Source of the DNA: Chloroflexota bacterium
Lineage (GTDB): Bacteria; Chloroflexota; Dehalococcoidia; Lucifugimonadales; GCA-2719675
Direction: 5' to 3'
DNA: 64,000 nt
Assembly: GCA_002719675.1 (NCBI GenBank)
Contig: PBID01000003.1
Coordinates: 36,226 to 100,225 of the forward strand
In this document: positions 24,188-33,618 of the stretch, in pieces
Layout: each line of letters opens with the position of its first letter
How positions within the stretch are numbered: position 1 is the first letter of the stretch
The notes under the pieces: generated by a model
What the model saw: the letters and a program-made list of their open reading frames with translations, nothing else
What the model was told of the DNA's origin: nothing
Database searches by the model: none
Position numbers and translations under genes: made by a program

Positions 24188-26185
24188 TCAACGAACTTGA
24201 TTCATTGTTTTAGGAATATAATCAACTTTATCCTCAGATCTAAAAAAAACATAAGCATCCTCACTCCCCAATTTATCATCAAGTGAACGATTCAAAAAAT
24301 ATAAAAACATTTGCTCCCAAAATTTCCTGTCAATTAATGAACTAAAAATTTTATTGGGAGAATTTGAAAATGCAGTTTTATAATCTTCAGGAAACCACCA
24401 TCTATGTTTAAATCGGATTCCATTATCAAAATCCTCAATTTGGTCTAATTTTTTAACATTATTAGAATGGATCATCGCTATAGAATATTCGTGTTCAACA
24501 TACGGTAAATCTTCAGCAAATCTACCATAAACAACATTTGTTTTGTTCCTTAAATACCATACCCATGGCCAATTAAACCCATTAGTTGAATCAATAAAAA
24601 TTGCCCCATTAGTTTGGCCATAATCTCTGTCATCAATCAAACTCATAATATCTTTTACATCAGGAGAAGTTTGAGTATAAATAAGCATTTCAAGAGGCGT
24701 GTCAGAATTTTTGTATGTCAAATTTAACGAAACAAAAATATTAAAAACTATAATTATTATCCCAATTGGCAATAGTAACAAAAACTTTTGTTGTTTAAAA
24801 ATATTAATCAACTTAAATCTATCTATACGAGTCCATTCAATCTTGAAGGTAACATCAGACAAAAATTTACCTCCCAAAATTGTGGCAGGTAAAACCATGT
24901 TGATTAATAGCCATGGCATTTTTTCGCTTGCAATACCATATAAAACAAATGTGATTACTACCCAATAAGATAAAAATATCCCGAATTTATCTTTATTTTT
25001 TAAATAATAAACAATTGCGGCAATTCCAATAATAAAAATTACAAATTCGTAAATTACCATTAACAAAATGTAATAAAACCATGGTTGCCCTCCACGAGCT
25101 ACGTCTTGTTGGATAATCCAATATCCTAAAGATCTCCAAATTCCAGACCCAACACCATTCCAATCACTAAAAAAAACTGTAAATAAAGTAATAAAAACTA
25201 AATAAAATATCGCAAAACATTTCCACCATATTTTCAAACCAATATATCTTGTACCTAAAACGATCGAAAAAAATGTCAAAATTAACACAAAATAAAATGC
25301 TATTACTTGCCCTCCACCATAAGCAGTTCCTATAGGCGCTATTGAGGAATCTGCACTAGCAAGAACCAACCCAATAGAATCAAACACCGGCAAAGTTTGT
25401 ATAACGCTAAAAATCCCAGCACTTACAGGAAAAACTAATGCCAGCATTAAAAAAAGCAAAGTTTTATACCTAGAAGTGTCTTCTTTACTAATGATGGCAC
25501 CTATTGAAAGTAAAGCAATTTTAAATTTATTGATTATGGTTTTCCCATCTTTGCTATTTGCCCCAGATAAATTGAAAATAAATAAATAATTATTAATAAA
25601 AACAACAAAAAACAAATAAACCCCTAGGCTAAACACGATCATATACGCTGTCTCTTTTGTGCAAAACAACAACGCAGTAATTATAGAAATTAGATACAAA
25701 TTTCTTCTCTTGCCTGAATCTATATAATTCCATATCACTACAACTAAACTTAATGTCAAAAAAACAACGATTATGTCATTTCTTGCAAACCTACTGAAAT
25801 AAAGCAAAGATGGTGAAACAGCGATCAATAATGCAGAAAAAATCGCACCTAAATTACCTAATTTTGAACGAAAAAAATAAGGTAAAAAAACTAAAAAGGA
25901 TCCTAATAGAGCGTGTAAAAATCTTGCAGTAAAATCACTATGTCCAAAAACTTTAAAAACTAATGCTATTGCTTCCATTTGTAAAGGCCCATGCAGCATA
26001 GGATTGTGTTGATATCCTTCACCAAATGCCAATTCCCATGCATAGTAAGCATGCAAACTTTCATCGTGATGCATCACTCTATCTCCCAAACCCCAAATCT
26101 TACTTAAGAAAGATATTAATAATATAAACACAAATAAGAAAATTAACGAAATATTTGAGAAGTTTTTTGAATTCTTATGAAACAT
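24188..26185 (-). CDS. Agl23-like membrane protein (GT39/PMT-like fold)
   Basis: 665 residues, with a dozen or so membrane segments over most of the length. The opening after the first segment, GDRVMHHDESLHAYYAWELA, carries the acidic HHDE motif in the first outer loop that marks the TIGR03663 (Agl23-associated) family, a relative of the PMT/ArnT GT39 glycosyltransferases that use polyprenyl-phosphate sugars. The C-terminal 170 residues are soluble and probably external. The family is known mainly from Chloroflexi and archaea. It begins one base after the DUF2298 gene, so the two are a pair. A glycosyl-transfer or lipid-linked sugar role is inferred from fold only. Confidence 0.82.
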   Translation of the reverse strand: MFHKNSKNFSNISLIFLFVFILLISFLSKIWGLGDRVMHHDESLHAYYAWELAFGEGYQHNPMLHGPLQMEAIALVFKVFGHSDFTARFLHALLGSFLVFLPYFFRSKLGNLGAIFSALLIAVSPSLLYFSRFARNDIIVVFLTLSLVVVIWNYIDSGKRRNLYLISIITALLFCTKETAYMIVFSLGVYLFFVVFINNYLFIFNLSGANSKDGKTIINKFKIALLSIGAIISKEDTSRYKTLLFLMLALVFPVSAGIFSVIQTLPVFDSIGLVLASADSSIAPIGTAYGGGQVIAFYFVLILTFFSIVLGTRYIGLKIWWKCFAIFYLVFITLFTVFFSDWNGVGSGIWRSLGYWIIQQDVARGGQPWFYYILLMVIYEFVIFIIGIAAIVYYLKNKDKFGIFLSYWVVITFVLYGIASEKMPWLLINMVLPATILGGKFLSDVTFKIEWTRIDRFKLINIFKQQKFLLLLPIGIIIIVFNIFVSLNLTYKNSDTPLEMLIYTQTSPDVKDIMSLIDDRDYGQTNGAIFIDSTNGFNWPWVWYLRNKTNVVYGRFAEDLPYVEHEYSIAMIHSNNVKKLDQIEDFDNGIRFKHRWWFPEDYKTAFSNSPNKIFSSLIDRKFWEQMFLYFLNRSLDDKLGSEDAYVFFRSEDKVDYIPKTMNQVR

Positions 26186-26186
26186 T

Positions 26187-28490
26187 TTATTCTCTTATCC
26201 GATAAATTTTGATCTCATCATTTTCAAAAACAACATCCATGTAACTATCAAACTTTTCAGGATTGTCAATTTGATATTTTTTTATCTCTCTAGGACCAAC
26301 AATTACGTGTGAAACACTGTACTTTTGCAACAACCCTAAAACATAATTCATATCATTACTTTTATATATATTAAAAACATCTTGCTCTCTGTAATAAATC
26401 TCCTCTGTTTGATTCCTCCATTGAGCTTGATGCCCTGGCCATCCTAAAATAGTTGGCACACCTGTAAAAGACGAAATACGTCCATAATCAGAATAATCAT
26501 TCCCTACAGCCTCTACAATACCATCAATTTCTGTAATATTTTTTGAAACAAAATTAATTGCTTCATATTCGTTAAAAGATTGATTTTTCAGGTATTCAAC
26601 ACCATCTAATGTTTTAACGTATGGTTTTTGAAATTTATTTATAGGAGCAACAATTGTGTAATAAAATAAAATCAATAAAACTACAGATGTTGAAATTACC
26701 CAAAAATTAACTAAGTGATTTGTAAAAACTCCAGCAAAAAATTTTAAATTTAGCGAAATACCCAAAACCAGACCAGAAGCTATCGAAAAAATTATCCAAC
26801 TTTGAAAATAAAGCTTAAAAACTGTGTTCATTCGTGCAAATCCATTTACAAAAATATCATCTAAATAAATCAATTCTGGGACTATTAATAACAATAATGA
26901 GAAACAAATTAATGTAACAGTTAATATTTCAATCTGTTCTGAAAATCTTGAAACTAAATTCATAGATATAGAATAAACACCAAGAAATATAAATATATAA
27001 ACTGGAATAATTTGAAAAAATCTACCAAATAACTCGCTACTAACTTTGCCATTTTCCATAAATAAATATGCCCAAACACTAAAAATAAGTGAAACCAAAA
27101 ACATTGATAATAAGAATATATTAACTGAGAATTTCAGATTTAAACTTCTTATAAAAAAATAAACCAAAAATGGCAAAGTAATAAGAAAAAACAACAACCA
27201 AACTGATAAAAACTGACCCCAATTTGAATTTGGCCCAATAAATACTTCAATATGGAAATCAGCTCCATATATAGAACTTAAAAATGGCAAAATTGATATG
27301 AACGATACGCTAAATACCGTAAAAAATGTTATTAATGCACCTATTATAAAATAAAAGAAATTTTTCCCTCGAAAAATTATGATCTGCACTAATATTAAAA
27401 CAAAAAATAAGCCGATCAAAACTGGATAATCCCACAAATTTATAAATCCTACACATCCTAAAACCAGACCAGTAAAAAAAATCTTTAAAAAAGTTGAAAA
27501 ATTATTAAACTTAACAATTTCAGGAAAAAATTTAAACAATTCTATAATTAATGAAAGGCAGAGTAATACGAATGGCATAGCCATCAAATGAGGATGCAAA
27601 TCTCCTACAATAAATGAAAAAAATGGAAACTCATTAATCGTATAATCTTTCAACACACCTGCTTCAGAAAATCCTATTACTCTTGAAGTATCCCACCACC
27701 AAGAAGGATTAAGAGAATTAATGCTATCAATAGGATTAAAAAATGAATTGATTAAGCCTCCTGAAAATAGCAACCCAATAAAGTCAAAAAATGTTTTCGA
27801 ATTAGGTACTATTAAAAGCAATATCACTGAAAATATTCCACTATATATTGCATATTTAAAAGCATGATTCCTAAAGTGAATTAAATTAAACACAATAGAA
27901 AAGATTGAAATTGCTGAAAGTCCTGCGATTGATGCTAATGACAAATTATAGACTACAGAAGATTTAATCCCAGCTAACTCTCCCAAAGTTCCAAATACCC
28001 AATATCCAAAATAATAATAATTTACTGATAATCCCTTAAACCAGGCATCTTCAGGAGGAGGGAAATCAGCATTAATAATAGAATTTAAAAACATAAAATC
28101 CATAGGTTGTTCTGTATTAAGAATTGCTGGATCATGTACTCTGAAAAATAGAAAGAGAGAAAATGCCGAAATAAACACAATTTCACTAATTACAAAGGTT
28201 GAAAAATTACCACGAATTAATCTCAATAAAGTTGTCTTTGAATAATAAAACCAAACGCTCCAAAGAAAAAATAAAATGGAAACCAAAATAATTATTGAAT
28301 GTTGAGTTGCTGAAGAAATTTTCAAAATACCAAGGATCCATACTGCATACCCAATTATCAATATACCTATAACTTTTGAAATGCAAAATCCCTTGTCTTT
28401 AAAAGACGAAAACAAAAATGCACATAATGGAAAAAATAAAATCCCAATAAATTCAACTAAGGCAATCCATAAAAAAACTTGTAATATCAT
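26187..28490 (-). CDS. DUF2298 (Chlor_Arch_YYY-type) membrane protein
   Basis: 767 residues, with very hydrophobic repeated membrane segments along most of the sequence. Diagnostic stretches are the outer loop DFMFLNSIINADFPPPEDAW followed by GLSVNYYYFGYW, and IVGDLHPHLMAMPF, the His-rich loop of the DUF2298 family; the C-terminal 110 residues are soluble. This family is found in Chloroflexi and archaea next to Agl23-like genes, has a GT-C-like architecture and no firmly known function. It follows ftsY by 12 bases and precedes the Agl23-like gene by one base. The pair may act together in cell-surface glycosylation; that is inference. Confidence 0.83.
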   Translation of the reverse strand: MILQVFLWIALVEFIGILFFPLCAFLFSSFKDKGFCISKVIGILIIGYAVWILGILKISSATQHSIIILVSILFFLWSVWFYYSKTTLLRLIRGNFSTFVISEIVFISAFSLFLFFRVHDPAILNTEQPMDFMFLNSIINADFPPPEDAWFKGLSVNYYYFGYWVFGTLGELAGIKSSVVYNLSLASIAGLSAISIFSIVFNLIHFRNHAFKYAIYSGIFSVILLLIVPNSKTFFDFIGLLFSGGLINSFFNPIDSINSLNPSWWWDTSRVIGFSEAGVLKDYTINEFPFFSFIVGDLHPHLMAMPFVLLCLSLIIELFKFFPEIVKFNNFSTFLKIFFTGLVLGCVGFINLWDYPVLIGLFFVLILVQIIIFRGKNFFYFIIGALITFFTVFSVSFISILPFLSSIYGADFHIEVFIGPNSNWGQFLSVWLLFFLITLPFLVYFFIRSLNLKFSVNIFLLSMFLVSLIFSVWAYLFMENGKVSSELFGRFFQIIPVYIFIFLGVYSISMNLVSRFSEQIEILTVTLICFSLLLLIVPELIYLDDIFVNGFARMNTVFKLYFQSWIIFSIASGLVLGISLNLKFFAGVFTNHLVNFWVISTSVVLLILFYYTIVAPINKFQKPYVKTLDGVEYLKNQSFNEYEAINFVSKNITEIDGIVEAVGNDYSDYGRISSFTGVPTILGWPGHQAQWRNQTEEIYYREQDVFNIYKSNDMNYVLGLLQKYSVSHVIVGPREIKKYQIDNPEKFDSYMDVVFENDEIKIYRIRE

Positions 28491-28502
28491 TTTAATCTTC
28501 TA

Positions 28503-29438
28503 TTAAATTTCTCCAAAAAGAGAACTGACAAATACATCTGGATCAAATTCACTAACATCAGAAACATCTTCACCCGTTCCTACAAACAAAACTGGCAAAT
28601 TAAGTTCTTCTGAAATAGCAATTACAATACCTCCCTTTGCTGTCCCATCTAATTTTGATAAAAATACTCCATCACATGGTATGCTTTGAATAAAAGATCT
28701 GGCTTGTGCCAAACTATTTTGACCTATAGTAGCATCTATAGTTAATATTACTTTCACTTCTTCAGGAGTTTTATATCTACAAATGATTCTGTAAATTTTT
28801 TTCAATTCTTCCATTAAGTTTGTTTTGGTATGTAATCTTCCTGAAGTATCAATAATCACAACATTTGCTTTACGTGCATTCGCAGCTTCTAAACTATCAA
28901 AAACAACTGCTCCTGAATCGGACCCTTGGGTTGCGCCAATAACTTCAACTCCCAAAGATTCTCCCCAAATCTTCATTTGATCAACAGCAGCAGCGCGAAA
29001 AGTATCTGCTGCTGAAATTAAAACTTTATTATTTTGATTCAAAAATAAATTTGTGATTTTTGCTACACTAGTTGTCTTTCCAGCTCCATTAATCCCAACC
29101 ATCATAATTACTATTGATGTATTTTGTGATTTTTTAAATGTAGTTTGATTTTCAAAAAATAATAAATCTTTAATCTCATTTCTTAATTCGCGAATGATAT
29201 CCAATCTATTTAATTTTTCAGATTTCAAACGAGATTTAAGAATCTCCAAAATCCTTTCGGAAGTTGCATATCCTACATCCCAAGAAATAAGCATTTCTAA
29301 AAGTTCATCCCATGTCTCTTCTTCATCTCCACTATCAACTAAAAAATTTGAGATCCTGTCCTTTAACAAATCAACAACTTTAGTTAAATTTGGTTTATTT
29401 TCACCAATATTTTGTTTTGAAAAAAAATTCTTAAACAT
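28503..29438 (-). CDS. ftsY: signal recognition particle receptor FtsY
   Basis: SRP-type GTPase that docks ribosome-SRP complexes at the membrane translocon. 311 residues from the ATG at 29438 (an in-frame TTG sits one codon earlier at 29441). The N-domain helices fill residues 1-105; the G-domain shows GINGAGKTT (115-123), DTFRAAAVDQ, DTSGRLHTKTNLMEEL and LSKLDGTAKGG. It lacks the long acidic A-domain of E. coli FtsY, as in many bacteria. An AGG ribosome-binding site precedes the start. Its place directly upstream of two large polytopic membrane-protein genes, which need co-translational insertion, is suggestive. Confidence 0.95.
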   Translation of the reverse strand: MFKNFFSKQNIGENKPNLTKVVDLLKDRISNFLVDSGDEEETWDELLEMLISWDVGYATSERILEILKSRLKSEKLNRLDIIRELRNEIKDLLFFENQTTFKKSQNTSIVIMMVGINGAGKTTSVAKITNLFLNQNNKVLISAADTFRAAAVDQMKIWGESLGVEVIGATQGSDSGAVVFDSLEAANARKANVVIIDTSGRLHTKTNLMEELKKIYRIICRYKTPEEVKVILTIDATIGQNSLAQARSFIQSIPCDGVFLSKLDGTAKGGIVIAISEELNLPVLFVGTGEDVSDVSEFDPDVFVSSLFGEI

Positions 29439-29485
29439 CAATCGAACCTAAATATTAAAATTTTTCGACAATTTGCTAATAAACA

Positions 29486-30103
29486 TCAGAAAGTAAATTG
29501 CTGAAACAAACTAATTATACGCATTAAAAAAATTCTAACACTTGAAATTTTATAATAATAACTATCAATTTTAGGTATATATCGTAAACACATTTTTTGT
29601 ATTTGTACTGACAAAAATTCTGAATATTCAACAGAATTAATTTTTTGCACTGTCATAATCAGTGCATTTTCCCGATTGACACTATAATAATTTTTTCTAA
29701 TTCCTGTCTTTAAAAATCGATATTTCGAATATAAATTTTGTGCATTGAAATTTGATTCTCGAACTTCTAGGGTACAAGAATTTGAACCAATTTCTATAGC
29801 TTTCATTATAGAAACTATCAGCAATTTTTCGCCCACTGAAATCCCTCTGAAAAATTGATCAACACCGAAAGAATTAACATGTGTTTCATCAATAACATGA
29901 ACCAATTTAATAAAACCAATAATTTTATTTTTTGTTTTTAAGAAAGGCACTCCTTTTTGGATTGCAACATATCCAAACAAATCGTCTATTTTATTTGCCA
30001 GGTCAAATTGTGAACTTGAAAAATTTGACCCGTAAACTTTTTTCTCAAGAAGTTTTAAATCGGTCAAATCATCTTTTTGTATAGATCGTATGAATATTTT
30101 CAT
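29486..30103 (-). CDS. GNAT-family acetyltransferase (RimI-like)
   Basis: 205 residues. The recognisable parts are the N-terminal FIRSIQKDDLTDLKLLEKKVYG, the core LVHVIDETHVNSFGVDQFFRGISVGEKLLIVSIMKAIEIGS and SCTLEVRESNFNAQNLYSKYRFLKTGIRKNYY, a pattern seen in RimI (S18 N-terminal acetyltransferase). The usual RxxGxG/A acetyl-CoA loop reads FRGISVGEKL, which is a little degenerate. The C-terminal 60 residues are longer than RimI and look like an added amphipathic or membrane-associated tail (KISSVRIFLMRIISLFQ). It is 44 bases upstream of ftsY and probably shares its transcript. Confidence 0.75.
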   Translation of the reverse strand: MKIFIRSIQKDDLTDLKLLEKKVYGSNFSSSQFDLANKIDDLFGYVAIQKGVPFLKTKNKIIGFIKLVHVIDETHVNSFGVDQFFRGISVGEKLLIVSIMKAIEIGSNSCTLEVRESNFNAQNLYSKYRFLKTGIRKNYYSVNRENALIMTVQKINSVEYSEFLSVQIQKMCLRYIPKIDSYYYKISSVRIFLMRIISLFQQFTF

Positions 30104-30199
30104 GTCTAAAAATTGAATTAAATCTCAAATTTTACAATAATAAACTCAAAAGAGGTTAATTTGAAGCCAACTTAATATTATATAAATCGTTACTTTTTT

Positions 30200-30811
30200 A
30201 TGAAAAATAAAAAAACAATACTGAAAGTTAAAAACGACATCTTGTCAAATCTTACAAAAGAACAAATTAATCAATTGGTAGTAGACTCTCAGAAAGGAAG
30301 CAAAGAGTCTTTTGTTAAAATTTACGAAAATTTTTACGTAAAAGTTTTTAGATATATTTATGTTAAATGCAGTAATGTGCAAGAATCTGAAAATCTTACA
30401 CAGGAGGTTTTTATTAAAGCTTTTAAATCTATTTCATCTTTCAAATTTAGAGAGAACGGAACTAGCGGACCATCATTTTCTTCTTGGATTTTCACTATTG
30501 CCAGAAATCAGATTATTGATTATTACAGAAAAAATAGTTCAAAAACAGAATCATACATAGATAATATACAAGAAGAATATTGGTCAGTTTCAGAAAACCT
30601 GGAAGATGAGTTAGATAACAAATTGCAATTTAATAAAATAATAAAAAATATGGAAAAACTTACATCTCTTCAAAAAGAAGTGATTAATCTACGTTTTGCA
30701 GCACAAATGTCATTATCAGAAACAGCAAAAATCCTCAATAAAAATGAAAATTCTATTAAATCTTTACAACATTCAGCAATAAAAAAATTAAGAGATATTT
30801 TAAATGATTAA
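30200..30811 (+). CDS. ECF-type RNA polymerase sigma factor
   Basis: 203 residues. Region 2 spans about residues 35-110 (KIYENFYVKVFRYIYVKC, ENLTQEVFIKAFKSISSF, FSSWIFTIARNQIIDYYRKN); region 4 about 145-200 (LTSLQKEVINLRFAAQMSLSETAKILNKNENSIKSLQHSAIKKL), with no region 1 or 3. It would direct RNA polymerase to a small stress or envelope regulon. It overlaps the next gene, a one-pass membrane protein, by 8 bases (ATGATTAA junction), the usual layout of an ECF sigma factor with its regulator. The start is ATG at 30200 with no strong ribosome-binding site. Confidence 0.92.
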   Translation: MKNKKTILKVKNDILSNLTKEQINQLVVDSQKGSKESFVKIYENFYVKVFRYIYVKCSNVQESENLTQEVFIKAFKSISSFKFRENGTSGPSFSSWIFTIARNQIIDYYRKNSSKTESYIDNIQEEYWSVSENLEDELDNKLQFNKIIKNMEKLTSLQKEVINLRFAAQMSLSETAKILNKNENSIKSLQHSAIKKLRDILND

Positions 30812-31721
30812 ATTGAACTTTAAAGCCCTATTGAAATTATTCTCGAATCAAAAAAAATCACATAAAAATATTGATGACGATCTGAATAATGGTATTGAGC
30901 AACTTTTAAACCCTGAAATTCAAACTCAATCTCTTGATACAAACGAAGATGTTAATCAATTATTAATTACTGCATCTAAAATTGCAAAATCATTTGAATC
31001 TATTAATCCAGCAGTCAAACCTTTAGATATCCGTCAACTACAGCCAATTAAAGATAAACCAATTAATTTCATTGATGCAATAAAAACAATTTCTCAAACT
31101 AAATTCCAATCAAATCAATTGGTTTTATCAATTTCTGTGATACTGATTCTAATCAGTTCATCAACATTTGGCTTGCATCATTCAGGTAAAAATGCTCTGC
31201 CTGGAGAAAATCTATATCAGATAAAAACTTTTGAGGAAAATATTTCTTTAATGACCAAAAGAAACAATCTGGAAAAAGCAAAAAAACATTTGGAGATTTC
31301 TGCTTCTACAGTTCAACAAATGAAACAATTGATTAACAAAAATAACTTCGAAGAAACTGAAATTGCTTTACAAAAAATTCAACAAAATCTAACTGCTGCA
31401 GGTAAAATATATAATAAACAAATTAACTTCGATCATATGCAGATTTATACTACATCAAGATATCAATTAGCATCAACAAATTCTATTAATAACAAAGAAT
31501 TAATCGAATTACAAAATTATATTTATTCCTCTCTGGAAAAAGACACCTGGGAAATCAATACTATACTTAATTCTTCATGTAAAGACTTATACAAAATTAT
31601 TGAAAATGAAATTTCCGATGAAAAAAATTCTTATAAAATTCTATGCAAAACAATGTTGTCATATCAGGCTTTTTTGTTATCTCTGAAAAACACTTCACAT
31701 AATTCTTCTAATATAAACTAG
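30804..31721 (+). CDS. DUF5667-like single-pass membrane protein, candidate anti-sigma factor
   Basis: 305 residues. The first 90 or so are polar and presumably cytoplasmic; one membrane segment is at about 108-127 (LVLSISVILILISSS); the rest is extracytoplasmic. Immediately after the membrane segment comes GKNALPGENLYQIKTFEENISLM, then long helices with regular Lys/Glu, the pattern of DUF5667 domains found next to ECF sigma genes in Chloroflexi and Actinobacteria. There is no zinc-binding HxxxCxxC anti-sigma motif. The 8-base overlap with the sigma gene and the topology make an anti-sigma or sensor role likely, but it is not shown. Confidence 0.7.
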   Translation: MIKLNFKALLKLFSNQKKSHKNIDDDLNNGIEQLLNPEIQTQSLDTNEDVNQLLITASKIAKSFESINPAVKPLDIRQLQPIKDKPINFIDAIKTISQTKFQSNQLVLSISVILILISSSTFGLHHSGKNALPGENLYQIKTFEENISLMTKRNNLEKAKKHLEISASTVQQMKQLINKNNFEETEIALQKIQQNLTAAGKIYNKQINFDHMQIYTTSRYQLASTNSINNKELIELQNYIYSSLEKDTWEINTILNSSCKDLYKIIENEISDEKNSYKILCKTMLSYQAFLLSLKNTSHNSSNIN

Positions 31722-31819
31722 CCAATTATTCTACCAAGGGATACTTGACTATAAATTCTAGCCTAAATAGAATGAAATTTGCTCAAATGTGCAAATCAAT
31801 TTAATTTCAAAATTATTTA

Positions 31820-33598
31820 GTGCGAACTCTTTCAAGAATAATAAAATTAACCATATCCGGTAATAAGTTACTCCTCTTATCCACTTATACCGCCACATTT
31901 CTTTCTGGTACTGCGCTATTACTCCAACCATATTTGATTGGGATGGTTATTGATCAAGTAGTTGATGCAATCAACTTAGGGCAATCTGTTCCGATCAATC
32001 AAATAATCCAATCTACTTCTTTAATTCTAATTACAGGATTAATTAGGGGCGCTGCAGTATATGGCCAAACTTATTTATCTGAAAATCTAGCCCAAAAACT
32101 TGCTTATAAAATTCGAAATATATTTTATGACCATGTTCAATATATGGATTTTAAATTTCACGATGAATTTCATACTGGAAACCTCATGTCAAGAGCTATT
32201 ACAGATGTAGAAGCAATGAGAATGTTCGTGATTGGCGCCATGGTACGTGGACCTTATTTTTTTCTACTTTTTTTTGTTGTATCGATTATTCTGATTTACA
32301 ATGATTTACTGCTTGGCATTATTGCTATGTCATTTATGCCAATTATGGGAATTATGTCTTCCTACACAAGATTAAAACTTTCCTCTATATGGAAAGGTGT
32401 ACAAGAGCAACTAGCTCAATTAAGTGTGATTCTTCAAGAAAATCTTACAGGCATGAAAGTAGTGAAATCTTTTCATTCTCAATCACATGAACTCAAAAAA
32501 TTTAATTTGAAAAGTTTTCATATTTCAAAATCAATGATTCAAGCAACAAAAATTCAAACTAGGAATTCTTCAGCCCTTGAGTTTCTATATGTTCTATCCA
32601 CCGGATTAGTAGTTTCGATAGGGGCCTATAAAATTATTCAAGGCGATTTGACAGCTGGACAATTAGCACAATTTGTATTTTACCTTGGAGTTCTAGCAAT
32701 CCCAATCAGATGGATAGGATTGCTGGTAAACAATATAGCAAGAACTGTAAGTGCAGGAACTAGACTTTTCGATGTATTAGATAAAAAATCCGAAGTAATT
32801 GAGTCAAACTCTCCAATAATTCTAGATAAACCCAAAGGTGAAATAGAATTTAAAAATGTAAGCTTCGGATACACAACCAAAACACAAGCCTTAAAAAATA
32901 TTTCATTTAAAATAAAGCCGGGAGAAACTATTGCTTTACTAGGTGCACCTGGAAGTGGCAAAAGTACTCTCGCACAATTAATTCCAAGATTTTATGAAAT
33001 CAAAGAAGGTTTAATTAAAATTGACGGACTAGATATTAAGTCTTTCAATCTAGAATCACTACGAAACAATATTGGCATTGTAAGACAAGTTCCTACCTTA
33101 TTTCCTATAAGTATTTCAGAAAACATTGCTTATCAAGACGTCAATGCACCTCAACTTCAAATAGAGGAGGCAGCAAAAATTGCACAAATACATAATTATA
33201 TTCAAACATTACCTGATTCATATCAAACAATAGTAAGTGAAGATGGTTCAAATCTTTCCGGTGGTCAAAAACAAAGAATAATGATCGCAAGAACAATATT
33301 GCACGATCCAGCAATACTCCTTTTAGATGACTCAACATCAAGCGTAGACGCAACTACAGAAGAAAACATCATAATTGCAATGGAAAAAGTAATGAAAGAT
33401 AGAACAACCATTATCATCACACATAGGCTAAATACTATTCAAAATGCGGATCGTCTTATTATTTTTGACGAAGGAGAAATTGCAGAAATGGGTACTCACC
33501 AAAAATTATTGGAAAATAACGGACTATATAAAGAAATATATGATTTACAAATATTATCTGATGAAAAAAATAAAGATATTATTGAAAAGTTTAAATAA
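31820..33598 (+). CDS. ABC exporter half-transporter (degenerate-site subunit)
   Basis: 592 residues with six membrane helices in residues 1-310 and an ATPase domain in 330-580. Walker A is GAPGSGKST (about 374), the Q-loop is IVRQVPTLFP, the signature is canonical LSGGQKQR (about 478), and Walker B reads LLLDDSTSSVD, with Asp where the catalytic Glu should be. The switch His (TTIIITHRLN) is present. A GTG start at 31820 gives the natural N-terminus. It is 20 bases before a second half-transporter with complementary changes, so the two form a heterodimeric exporter with one weak ATP site. Substrate unknown (drug, lipid or peptide). Confidence 0.93.
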   Translation: MRTLSRIIKLTISGNKLLLLSTYTATFLSGTALLLQPYLIGMVIDQVVDAINLGQSVPINQIIQSTSLILITGLIRGAAVYGQTYLSENLAQKLAYKIRNIFYDHVQYMDFKFHDEFHTGNLMSRAITDVEAMRMFVIGAMVRGPYFFLLFFVVSIILIYNDLLLGIIAMSFMPIMGIMSSYTRLKLSSIWKGVQEQLAQLSVILQENLTGMKVVKSFHSQSHELKKFNLKSFHISKSMIQATKIQTRNSSALEFLYVLSTGLVVSIGAYKIIQGDLTAGQLAQFVFYLGVLAIPIRWIGLLVNNIARTVSAGTRLFDVLDKKSEVIESNSPIILDKPKGEIEFKNVSFGYTTKTQALKNISFKIKPGETIALLGAPGSGKSTLAQLIPRFYEIKEGLIKIDGLDIKSFNLESLRNNIGIVRQVPTLFPISISENIAYQDVNAPQLQIEEAAKIAQIHNYIQTLPDSYQTIVSEDGSNLSGGQKQRIMIARTILHDPAILLLDDSTSSVDATTEENIIIAMEKVMKDRTTIIITHRLNTIQNADRLIIFDEGEIAEMGTHQKLLENNGLYKEIYDLQILSDEKNKDIIEKFK

Positions 33599-33618
33599 AA
33601 GCTGAAATATAAAATACC

